Translations under genes and position numbers: made by a program
NCBI GenBank assembly: GCA_020216575.1
Contig: JAIUYC010000133.1
Coordinates: 1 to 7,952 of the forward strand
Length of the DNA: 7,952 nucleotides
Direction of reading: 5' to 3'
Origin: Coleofasciculus sp. S288
GTDB taxonomy: Bacteria; Cyanobacteriota; Cyanobacteriia; Cyanobacteriales; Coleofasciculaceae
Notes under the pieces: model-generated
Database searches by the model: none
Seen by the model: the letters and a program-made list of their open reading frames with translations, nothing else
Told to the model about the DNA's origin: nothing
Shown: one piece after another, positions 1-5,477 of the stretch
How the letters are laid out: the number at the start of each line of letters is the position of its first letter
Position numbering within the stretch: position 1 is the first letter of the stretch

Positions 1-54
1 CCTCCCCTGACTCCTGACTCCTGACTCCTGACCCCCTATTTTCAGATTAGGGAT
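1..54. repeat. CTGACTC heptamer tandem repeat with 20-bp flanking anchor, copy A
   Basis: Three exact CTGACTC units (7-13, 14-20, 21-27) are followed by one variant, CTGACCC (28-34), and then by a 20-bp non-repetitive anchor at 35-54. The same anchor, with one mismatch, follows two heptamer units at 2467-2500. Short tandem heptamers between genes are well known in cyanobacterial genomes. Unusually, the anchor runs into the response regulator gene and includes its stop codon (47-49) and its last codons. The array starts near the left edge, so more units may lie outside the window. Confidence 0.8.
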
Positions 55-724
55 TTCGTTTGAGACGATACCCCATGCCATAAACCGTCTCAATAAAATC
101 ATCGGGAGCTCCGGCTACTTTCAGTTTCTGTCTTAAACGCTTGATGTGAGCCTTGACTGAATCCTCATCTGGCGGTTCATCAAACGACCACAGGTTCTCC
201 AGAATCGTACTGCGGCTCAACACACTGGAATTATGGCGCAGGAACAATTCCAGAAGACGATACTCTTTCGGAGTTACTGGCAGGGGGGAATCGCCATAGT
301 TAACCTCACAAGCATTTGGGTCAAGACGCAAGCTTCCCCACTCCAAAACCGCAGGCAAAGAAACACTGCCTCGGCGCAGCAAAGCGCGGATGCGAGCTGA
401 TAATTCTTCAAGCTTATAGGGTTTGACAACATAATCATCGGCTCCGGCATCCAGTCCCATGACTTTATCGTGGGTCGTATCCTTTGCTGTTAACAGGAGA
501 ATTGGCATCTGATAGCCTTGCGATCGCACCTGCCGACACAGGCTAATGCCATCAAGCTTTGGCACCAGCACATCGAGCAGGAGTAAGTCATAATCAAACG
601 CCTCGACAAACTCCCACCCCTGTTGACCATCGTTAGCAACGTCAACAACATAATGCTGGTTAGTGAGAGCTTCTGCCAGTGGTTCAGCAAGGCGTTGATC
701 GTCTTCAACTATTAGAAATCTCAT
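47..724 (-). CDS. OmpR/PhoB-family two-component response regulator
   Basis: A DNA-binding response regulator of 225 residues, full length for this family. The receiver domain occupies about residues 1-118: acidic pocket E7-D8-D9, phosphoacceptor D51 in LLLLDV, switch T79 in LLLTAKD, and conserved K101 in VVKPY. The winged-helix domain covers about 128-222 and shows the expected VTPKEYRLLELFL, VKAHIKRLRQKL and ETVYGMGYRLK segments. A sensor kinase phosphorylates D51, and the protein then binds direct-repeat operators. No kinase gene is in view; a partner could lie to the left, beyond 1, or elsewhere. The ATG at 722-724 begins directly with the MRFLIVEDD strand, so the start is well supported, although no clear Shine-Dalgarno precedes it. 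It resembles cyanobacterial RppA/ManR-type regulators in general, but I cannot assign a specific orthologue or signal. The stop codon lies inside repeat copy A. Confidence 0.95.
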   Translation of the reverse strand: MRFLIVEDDQRLAEPLAEALTNQHYVVDVANDGQQGWEFVEAFDYDLLLLDVLVPKLDGISLCRQVRSQGYQMPILLLTAKDTTHDKVMGLDAGADDYVVKPYKLEELSARIRALLRRGSVSLPAVLEWGSLRLDPNACEVNYGDSPLPVTPKEYRLLELFLRHNSSVLSRSTILENLWSFDEPPDEDSVKAHIKRLRQKLKVAGAPDDFIETVYGMGYRLKRNP

Positions 725-790
725 GAAGGAAAGTTTCTGTGATTACTGACAAAGAAGGGTTCACAATCGGATAAGTGCAAAACTCCTCCC

Positions 791-821
791 GATTAGACCG
801 AAGTTTTCATATCGGTCAATC
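791..821. promoter_or_regulatory. Bulged inverted repeat upstream of the response regulator
   Basis: GATT-a-GACCGA at 791-801 is complementary to TCGGTCAATC at 812-821, giving ten pairs with one bulged base (795) around a 10-base centre. It lies 67-97 bp upstream of the regulator's ATG, where a promoter or operator would be expected. A hairpin in the regulator's leader RNA is an alternative. No protein binding can be claimed from the sequence. Confidence 0.4.
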
Positions 822-862
822 AAATTTTAAACAATTTTTTTAGATGGGAACGCTAATGGCAA

Positions 863-919
863 TTCATAAATTCAGTATTTAGTTCAGAAAGTTCAGTGTT
901 TTCATAATGAATTTATGAA
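863..919. promoter_or_regulatory. 11-bp perfect inverted repeat flanking TTCAG direct repeats
   Basis: TTCATAAATTC at 863-873 is the exact reverse complement of 909-919, with a 35-bp centre. Within and beside the left arm are three TTCAG elements at 871-875, 883-887 and 892-896; the last two belong to GTTCAG copies exactly 9 bp apart. The arrangement resembles a multi-site operator. It lies roughly midway between the two divergent genes, so it could act on either. Confidence 0.4.
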
Positions 920-941
920 CTTTAAAAAACATAACCTTTTT

Positions 942-1007
942 TTGTAACTTATGAAACAATTAAACAGTCAGGAATTAATTTTTGTAAAGTATTACAAGTT
1001 CTTGTAA
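942..1007. promoter_or_regulatory. Phased TTGTAA/TTACAA half-site array
   Basis: TTGTAA occurs at 942-947, 982-987 and 1002-1007, and its reverse complement TTACAA at 992-997. The last three start exactly 10 bp apart, and the first is 40 bp before the second, so all four fall on one face of the helix. The right-hand pair forms a compact palindrome: TTACAAG, two bases, CTTGTAA (992-1007). The array ends about 50 bp upstream of a candidate -10 box for the DnaJ fusion gene, a position typical of activator sites. Confidence 0.45.
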
Positions 1008-1034
1008 CCTTAAAGTGGGTTATTTGGGATTAAG

Positions 1035-1065
1035 TTAAAGTCTTTGCCGATTTTTGTCCTAATAT
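1035..1065 (+). promoter_or_regulatory. Candidate promoter of the DnaJ-TPR gene
   Basis: TAATAT at 1060-1065 is a good -10 hexamer. The best upstream partner is TTAAAG at 1035-1040, with a long 19-bp spacer, so the -35 match is poor. Transcription from here would start near 1072 and leave a leader of about 37 nucleotides to the ATG at 1109. A weak -35 together with the upstream half-site array would suit an activator-dependent promoter. Confidence 0.35.
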
Positions 1066-1108
1066 GACACGCTTGTAGTAAATCGCTCCTTTGTCTAAGC
1101 ACAAGCAC

Positions 1109-2419
1109 ATGCAGGACTCTCGCGACTACTACAAAATTCTGGAAGTCTCCAGAAACGCCACACTTGAGGAAATCAAAGAAGCCTATCGGCGTCTTGCCCG
1201 CGAGTACCATCCCGACTTACATCCAGGAAATCCAGCCGCAGAAGAGAAATTTAAAGAAATTTGCCAAGCTTACGAGGTTCTCTCTGACTCCGTTCAGCGA
1301 AATCAGTATGACTTGGGGTTTGACTCTAACCCATATCAGGATCAAAGAAAACAAATGAGTCCTCAAGACTTCTACGTGCGGGGTGTGGAAAAAGCCCTGA
1401 GTCGAGATTATCAAGGAGCGATTGAGGATTACACGCAGGCGATCGCACTTCATCCTCGCTTTGTGGAAGCCTACATCAAGCGGGGGGCGACGCGCTACAA
1501 ACTAGGAGACGATCGGGGAGTACTGGACGATTGTAACCAAGCCCTACAACTGAATCCTAACTTGTCTCAAGCCTATTACTATCAGGGGCGATCGCGTTAC
1601 CGACTAGGATACACACAAGCAGCCATTGAAGCCTATACTCAGGCAATCCGTCTCGAACCTGACTATGCCCAAGGTTATTACCATCGGGGTTTAGGTAATC
1701 ATGACCTGAGCGATCGCCCAAAAGCGATCGAAGATTTGCAAAAAGCCGCTACACTCTTTCGCGAACACGGAGATGTGGCTGGCTACAAGTTAGCCCAAGA
1801 AACGCTTCAAGCCCTTCGCAAAGGGCGATGGGGTAGGTTTTTAGGGAGTGGCATTTTCGCTGGAATTAAGTCGGTTCTCGATGCGGCAGTTAAAGCGTTC
1901 AGTACGTTTATTCTCAATCCTGCAGGAGGACTGCTGCCTGCATTTGCCAGTCTTGAAAAGCGAGAGGCGATCTCAGTAGGCATTATATTTGCAATCATTG
2001 CCGATTTATGCTTTGTTGCTACGATTTATCTAGGCTGGCAGGATTTGTTGAGGGAAGCTTCAATCATTACGCTGCTCCTTGTTGGATTTGTGCCGTTTGT
2101 CAGCCTTGCAACAGGCAGCGCGATCGCTCGAGGCATCTTTCGCCATAGTGGCAGTTTTGCTGGCGATATTTTCCTAGCGGGGGCTTCGCTGTTACCTTTA
2201 AGCTTTTTGATTATCCTAAGCGGAATTTCTAGCGTCTTACCAAAGAACACCATGCCAGTTCTTACGGTATTTGTGAGTTGCTACACCGTTCTCACGCTTT
2301 ACACTGGCTGCACTCAAATTTCCAATCTCTCCGAGAAAGCAGCCGCGTTCATGGTTCCAGTAATACTGCTGGTGAGCGGATGGTTGTCCTATTATGCCTT
2401 TAGTTCAATGCTGCTTTAG
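1109..2419 (+). CDS. DnaJ-domain TPR protein with multi-pass (Yip1-like) membrane tail
   Basis: A co-chaperone-like membrane protein of 436 residues. The J domain spans about residues 6-68 and has an intact HPD motif at 34-36, the signature needed to stimulate an Hsp70/DnaK ATPase. Four TPR units follow (about 84-117, 118-151, 152-185, 186-219), a protein-binding scaffold. The C-terminal third (about 286-434) has roughly five hydrophobic segments preceded by [18 protein letters not shown], resembling Yip1-type membrane domains. There is no Gly/Phe linker, zinc-finger region or substrate-binding domain, so this is not canonical DnaJ. I chose the ATG at 1109 because [11 protein letters not shown] is the usual beginning of cyanobacterial J domains; an in-frame TTG at 1091 would add six residues (first SKHKH). 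Neither has a clear Shine-Dalgarno. The likely role is to recruit DnaK to a membrane-associated client; the client is unknown. Confidence 0.9.
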   Translation: MQDSRDYYKILEVSRNATLEEIKEAYRRLAREYHPDLHPGNPAAEEKFKEICQAYEVLSDSVQRNQYDLGFDSNPYQDQRKQMSPQDFYVRGVEKALSRDYQGAIEDYTQAIALHPRFVEAYIKRGATRYKLGDDRGVLDDCNQALQLNPNLSQAYYYQGRSRYRLGYTQAAIEAYTQAIRLEPDYAQGYYHRGLGNHDLSDRPKAIEDLQKAATLFREHGDVAGYKLAQETLQALRKGRWGRFLGSGIFAGIKSVLDAAVKAFSTFILNPAGGLLPAFASLEKREAISVGIIFAIIADLCFVATIYLGWQDLLREASIITLLLVGFVPFVSLATGSAIARGIFRHSGSFAGDIFLAGASLLPLSFLIILSGISSVLPKNTMPVLTVFVSCYTVLTLYTGCTQISNLSEKAAAFMVPVILLVSGWLSYYAFSSMLL

Positions 2420-2466
2420 ACGCCATAAGCAAAAGCTCACAACGAAAGCATGAAAATTTACCTCTC

Positions 2467-2500
2467 CTGACTCCTGACTCCCTATTGTCAGATTAGGGAT
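2467..2500. repeat. CTGACTC heptamer repeat with anchor, copy B
   Basis: Two CTGACTC units (2467-2473, 2474-2480) are followed by a 20-bp anchor (2481-2500) that matches 35-54 at 19 of 20 positions. The copy lies in the spacer between the converging DnaJ-fusion and HdrB-like genes, 47 bp after the former's stop. Copy A has four units, which fits slippage changing unit number while the anchor stays constant. Confidence 0.8.
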
Positions 2501-2530
2501 AAGGGAAGAGGCAAAAAGGGTTGATACGCC

Positions 2531-2569
2531 GTCTCTTAGAGACTGTATTTGCTAGCAAACGTTAGCAAA
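2531..2569. terminator. Palindromes in the convergent spacer, possible transcription-end structures
   Basis: GTCTC-TTA-GAGAC at 2531-2543 is followed by a perfect 12-bp palindrome TTTGCTAGCAAA at 2548-2559, and TAGCAAA recurs at 2563-2569, exactly 10 bp after its first copy. The site lies between the 3' ends of two converging genes, where terminators are expected. Neither hairpin is GC-rich with a clear U-run directly after it, so this is not a textbook intrinsic terminator. A protein-binding palindrome is equally possible. Confidence 0.3.
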
Positions 2570-2601
2570 AATGTATCGGAAAACCTCTTCCCTCGTCTCA
2601 A

Positions 2602-3510
2602 TCAAGCTAAACCCAATTTCGCCAATAGGGGTCGAGTCGAAATAATATGTCGGTCTAAACCTAGCTGCTTCGGACTAATTCCAACTGCCAAGGCAACCAA
2701 TTGTGGTAAGTGCAGCACAGGCAAACCTAGCTTGCGCCCAATTACTCTTTCCACTTCGGGTTGACGAGAGTCAAGGTTGAGGTGGCATAGGGGACAAGGA
2801 GTTACCATACAATCAGCACCAGCGGCGATCGCTTCTTCAAGATGTTTCCCTGCCATGTGGAAGGATTGCTCCGTAGCATAGCTCGAAATCGGCCAACCGC
2901 AGCACTGAGTTCGACCTCGATAATAAATGGGTGTTGCCCCAATCGTCCGGAATACTGTCTCCATCGATTCAGGGTGAAAGCGATCGTCAAAGGGGATAGA
3001 CTTCTGCGCCCTCAGCAAGTAACATCCGTAGAACGCCGCACACTTCAATCCACTGAGTTGCCGACTAACCCGTTCTTGGAGGGCTTCCATCCCGTAATCA
3101 GTCACCAACGCCCATAGCAAATGCTTGACCTCAGTGCTGCCTCGGTACGGCAAACAGCCCTGTTGGGTCAACAATTCATTAATTTGGTCAATGTAGACAG
3201 GATTGGTTTGTTGAGCGTCCTTTAACCGCTCATCCACCTGACCAATTACCCCCTGACAGGTACTGCAATGGGTCAAGAGGGGCAGATTCAGTTCTTCTGC
3301 TAGAGCGATGTTGCGGGCGTTAACGGTGTCTTCTAGGAGTTTGGAATCTTCTTTATACGTTCCAGAACCGCAACAGGCAGCTTTTTTCAGTTCAACGAGT
3401 TCAATCCCTAGTGCTTGGGTAAGAACAGCCGTAGATTGGTAAAGTTCCCGGCAGGCTCCTTGGGCAACGCAACCCGGAAAATAAGCATATTTTAAGGTTT
3501 GAGAGGGCAT
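2602..3510 (-). CDS. HdrB / SdhC-like CCG-domain iron-sulfur protein
   Basis: A 302-residue protein of the heterodisulfide reductase subunit B family, normal length. Two complete cysteine-rich CCG domains are visible: C14, C46-C47, C82, C85 (ending CSTC), and C163, C203-C204, C239, C242 (ending CPLC). In HdrB these cysteines hold non-cubane [4Fe-4S] clusters that carry out disulfide redox chemistry. In archaeal-type succinate dehydrogenases a related protein (SdhC/SdhE) links the flavin and Fe-S subunits to the membrane, and cyanobacterial homologues have been proposed to do the same. No hdrA, hdrC, sdhA or sdhB gene is adjacent, so the partner must be encoded elsewhere; the SDH-type role is the more likely one in a cyanobacterium. 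No transmembrane helix is seen. The ATG at 3508-3510 leads directly to LKYAYFPGC, the usual N-terminus; no clear Shine-Dalgarno precedes it. Confidence 0.9.
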   Translation of the reverse strand: MPSQTLKYAYFPGCVAQGACRELYQSTAVLTQALGIELVELKKAACCGSGTYKEDSKLLEDTVNARNIALAEELNLPLLTHCSTCQGVIGQVDERLKDAQQTNPVYIDQINELLTQQGCLPYRGSTEVKHLLWALVTDYGMEALQERVSRQLSGLKCAAFYGCYLLRAQKSIPFDDRFHPESMETVFRTIGATPIYYRGRTQCCGWPISSYATEQSFHMAGKHLEEAIAAGADCMVTPCPLCHLNLDSRQPEVERVIGRKLGLPVLHLPQLVALAVGISPKQLGLDRHIISTRPLLAKLGLA

Positions 3511-3524
3511 AAAAATCGATAATT

Positions 3525-3536
3525 GGGCTTTAGCCC
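3525..3536 (-). promoter_or_regulatory. Short hairpin in the HdrB-like gene leader
   Basis: GGGCT-TT-AGCCC forms a 5-bp GC-rich stem ending 15 bases upstream of the HdrB-like start codon. In the transcript it would sit just before the ribosome-binding region and could affect translation initiation. Similar GGGCTAAAGCCC cores are, from memory, frequent in dispersed cyanobacterial intergenic repeats, so it may instead be a repeat remnant. Confidence 0.35.
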
Positions 3537-3600
3537 TTGTAGGGGGTACTTCTTTTAGCTTCAGGAATACTGGTTTACAATTTTACGGACAAAGCAAACC

Positions 3601-3629
3601 CATATATTTATAATTTTAAAGATGATCAA
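3601..3629 (-). promoter_or_regulatory. Candidate promoter of the HdrB-like gene
   Basis: Read on the minus strand, TTGATC (3629-3624) and TATATG (3606-3601) are separated by exactly 17 bp and match the sigma-70 consensus at 4 of 6 positions each. Transcription would start near 3594, giving a leader of about 85 nucleotides. The -35 box lies in the left arm of the dyad at 3618-3653. Confidence 0.4.
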
Positions 3630-3653
3630 AATGTAAAAATTTTTATCATCTTT
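3618..3653. promoter_or_regulatory. 15-bp imperfect dyad overlapping the HdrB-like -35 box
   Basis: The arms 3618-3632 and 3639-3653 are reverse complements at 14 of 15 positions around a 6-base centre. The dyad covers the candidate -35 box, where a bound repressor would block RNA polymerase. T-rich sequence follows the right arm, so an AT-rich terminator-like hairpin is an alternative, but no plus-strand gene ends nearby. Confidence 0.45.
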
Positions 3654-3674
3654 TTATCCGATCTAACGGTGAAT

Positions 3675-3699
3675 GACCCATTAAAAAATTAACCGGGTC
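3675..3699. repeat. Inverted repeat in the kinase upstream region
   Basis: GACCC (3675-3679) pairs with GGGTC (3695-3699), and inside it TTAA (3681-3684) pairs with TTAA (3689-3692) around AAAA. The structure sits between the two copies of the direct repeat TCTAACG[G/T]TGAA at 3662-3673 and 3698-3709. It may be part of a kinase-operon control site; this is inferred from position only. Confidence 0.35.
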
Positions 3700-3704
3700 T
3701 AACG

Positions 3705-3717
3705 TTGAAGTCTTCAA
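3705..3717. promoter_or_regulatory. TTGAAG-T-CTTCAA palindrome
   Basis: A 13-bp palindrome with one central base, which overlaps the second copy of the 12-bp direct repeat. It lies 210 bp upstream of the kinase start. A dimeric regulator could bind here; the sequence alone does not identify one. Confidence 0.3.
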
Positions 3718-3926
3718 TTTGAGAAGGATTGGGGATTGGGAGCGAGTAACACGAGTACAGCTTGGTGTCTTTAGACCCTAGCCCCCAATTACGAGCGACG
3801 GCGCAAGTGTCAAGCGCAAAGCCTTGAGCTTCAAAGCTAAAGTAAAAAGAAAAAACAGTAGCTTGCTTGTTGAGTGCCTTTCAATGCTTGTAGAAAGTCT
3901 AGCCCTTAATCCCGACGCTCTCTAAA

Positions 3927-5444
3927 ATGGAAATTCTGTGCACCCGCCCTGGCTGTCCCCGACCCAAAAACATCTTTCCCGATCTTGATGACAGAGTAAC
4001 GCTGACGACAACACAGCAGAAATACTGTACAGCCTGTGGCATGCCACTGATTTTAGGGGGTCGTTATCTTCCTTCTAAGTTACTGGGTCAGGGAGGCTTT
4101 GGAACGGCATTTCTGGCACGCGATCGCTATACTCCAGCTAGGCGTCAGTGTGTGGTCAAGCAGTTTCAGCCGTCTGGCAACTTGAACCCGCAACAGATCA
4201 AACTTGCACAAGGGTTGTTTGAGCGGGAAGCAGAAGTTTTAGAGCAACTTGGCAGCACTCACCCTCAAATTCCCGATTTGTTTGCGTTTTTCCCCTTGAG
4301 CATTCCTAGCCTGCAACAGGGCAAGGAAGACCAGTTCTTTTACTTAGTGCAAGAATTTATTGATGGACATAACTTAGAGGAGGAACTGGAAACCAAGGGA
4401 ACGTTTAGCGAAGCCGAAGCCTTAGAGGTGCTAGAAGAAATCCTCAAAGTATTGAAGTTTGTCCATGAAAATGGCTCGATCCATAGGGATATTAAACCCT
4501 CCAACATCATGCGCCATCGCAACGGGCGTCTGTATTTGTTGGATTTTGGAGCCGTCAAGCAGGTGACGACAGGAGCCGGTGCATCAACTGGACGGTCAAC
4601 CGGCATTTATTCCATGGGATTTGCACCCCCCGAACAGATGGCTGGTGCTGAAGTCTACCCCTCAACTGACTTGTATGCCCTTGCTGTAACGGTAATTACG
4701 CTACTAACGGGCAAAGATCCTGGGGAGCTATACGATCCTTATCACAATCGCTGGAACTGGAGAAATGATGCTCAAGTCAGCGACACCTTAGCGGATATCT
4801 TAGATCGAATGCTGCTATCGGCTCCCAATCAACGCTTTCAGTCTGCTCAAGACGTTCTGGACGCCCTCGCCACACGACACGCACCATCCCCGCCCCCCAT
4901 CCATCCGCCACCTGTAAGTCAGGTATCGATCTCCACCCCAACTGTAATCCCAACGCCGACCCATCCTCCACAACCCGCAGCACAACCTAGTAGTCCCTCA
5001 CCTGTAGGTTCGGTGTCCAATCCCACTCCAACCGCACCGCCCAACCCTTCCCCGACACCCGTTACGCCAGTTACTCCCAAACCTCTATCCAGAAAGCCTA
5101 CCTTTTCAATTCTCGAAATTTTGGGTGCGGCAGCCTTTACAGGATTTGAAGGGGGATTACTATTCATCGCCCTCCGGAGTTTGCTGGGGATTTCAGGAAT
5201 TAGCGTGGGACTTCTGGGCATGATTCTTGGAGGATTAATCTATCTCCAATACCGTCGCTTCCTTGAAGGTAGAGATTTGCCAATTTTTGCGGGAATTACG
5301 CTAGCCCTTCTACTAATTCCAGTCTTGCGGGGCGGTTTGGGGCTTCCGGTGGTGCTGGTAGTCGGAGTTTTTACCGCAGCGGGAGCGATCGCAATTACGG
5401 CACTTTTCCGCTTAGTTTATCTGCTACTATCTCGATTGATTTGA
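3927..5444 (+). CDS. Membrane-anchored Ser/Thr protein kinase with N-terminal Cys4 motif
   Basis: A Hanks-type kinase of 505 residues. The N-terminus carries a probable zinc ribbon (C5, C10, C34, C37). The catalytic domain (about 45-315) appears complete: glycine loop GQGGFGT (54-60), ATP-anchoring K78, helix-C E101, catalytic loop HRDIKPSN (186-193, D188), DFG (206-208), APPEQ (233-237) and D248. A Pro/Ser/Thr-rich linker (about 318-388) leads to roughly four hydrophobic helices (about 394-500), placing the kinase on the cytoplasmic face of a membrane. Synechocystis SpkB has a comparable cysteine-headed N-terminus that has been linked to redox control, but it differs at the C-terminus, so I assign no symbol. 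The next gene, a solute-binding protein, starts 33 bp after the stop, which suggests co-transcription. The ATG at 3927 places the Cys motif at the very N-terminus, as is usual. Confidence 0.93.
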   Translation: MEILCTRPGCPRPKNIFPDLDDRVTLTTTQQKYCTACGMPLILGGRYLPSKLLGQGGFGTAFLARDRYTPARRQCVVKQFQPSGNLNPQQIKLAQGLFEREAEVLEQLGSTHPQIPDLFAFFPLSIPSLQQGKEDQFFYLVQEFIDGHNLEEELETKGTFSEAEALEVLEEILKVLKFVHENGSIHRDIKPSNIMRHRNGRLYLLDFGAVKQVTTGAGASTGRSTGIYSMGFAPPEQMAGAEVYPSTDLYALAVTVITLLTGKDPGELYDPYHNRWNWRNDAQVSDTLADILDRMLLSAPNQRFQSAQDVLDALATRHAPSPPPIHPPPVSQVSISTPTVIPTPTHPPQPAAQPSSPSPVGSVSNPTPTAPPNPSPTPVTPVTPKPLSRKPTFSILEILGAAAFTGFEGGLLFIALRSLLGISGISVGLLGMILGGLIYLQYRRFLEGRDLPIFAGITLALLLIPVLRGGLGLPVVLVVGVFTAAGAIAITALFRLVYLLLSRLI

Positions 5445-5477
5445 ACGCCCACAGTCATCTGCCACTGTTGCCCGCTC

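Larger units (their letters stand above)
725..1108. promoter_or_regulatory. AT-rich divergent control region between the regulator and the DnaJ fusion
   Basis: This 384-bp spacer separates two divergently oriented genes and must hold the promoters of both. I found no convincing open frame in it. It contains a bulged dyad at 791-821, an 11-bp perfect inverted repeat (863-873 with 909-919), three TTCAG direct repeats (871, 883, 892), an array of TTGTAA half-sites (942-1007) and a candidate -10 box TAATAT at 1060-1065. This density of symmetric elements suggests regulated transcription. The response regulator encoded next door is one possible ligand, by inference only. Confidence 0.6.
3511..3926. 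other. Divergent spacer between the HdrB-like gene and the kinase
   Basis: This 416-bp stretch has no convincing gene. It contains a short hairpin next to the HdrB-like start (3525-3536), a candidate minus-strand promoter (3601-3629) overlapping a 15-bp imperfect dyad (3618-3653), a 12-bp direct repeat (3662-3673 and 3698-3709), an inverted repeat (3675-3699), the palindrome TTGAAG-T-CTTCAA (3705-3717), and a possible stem ATTGGGG/CCCCAAT (3728-3734 with 3783-3789) enclosing GTCT-TT-AGAC. I could not identify a clear plus-strand promoter for the kinase. Confidence 0.6.

Noticed and set aside
1..54. CRISPR array
   Set aside because: The 7-bp units are directly adjacent with no unique spacers, so this is a simple tandem repeat.
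916..948. Ten-codon open frame (MNFKKHNLFL) as possible leader peptide
   Set aside because: It has no ribosome-binding site and lies in very AT-rich DNA where such frames arise by chance.
1091..1108. TTG start for the DnaJ fusion, adding six residues
   Set aside because: The ATG at 1109 gives the usual [11 protein letters not shown] opening. The extra residues match no family feature and there is no Shine-Dalgarno before the TTG.
2501..2560. Possible leftover of the response regulator's 3' end beside repeat copy B
   Set aside because: Only scattered short matches to the gene's end remain outside the 20-bp anchor, so a duplicated gene fragment is not supported.
3728..3789. tRNA or known riboswitch in the kinase upstream region
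   Set aside because: No tRNA arm pattern or recognisable riboswitch core was found; only one short outer pairing and a 4-bp inner hairpin.
4919..5221. Reverse-strand Gly/Val-rich open frame of 100 codons
   Set aside because: It is the antisense image of the Pro/Ser/Thr-rich kinase linker; its composition is explained by that.
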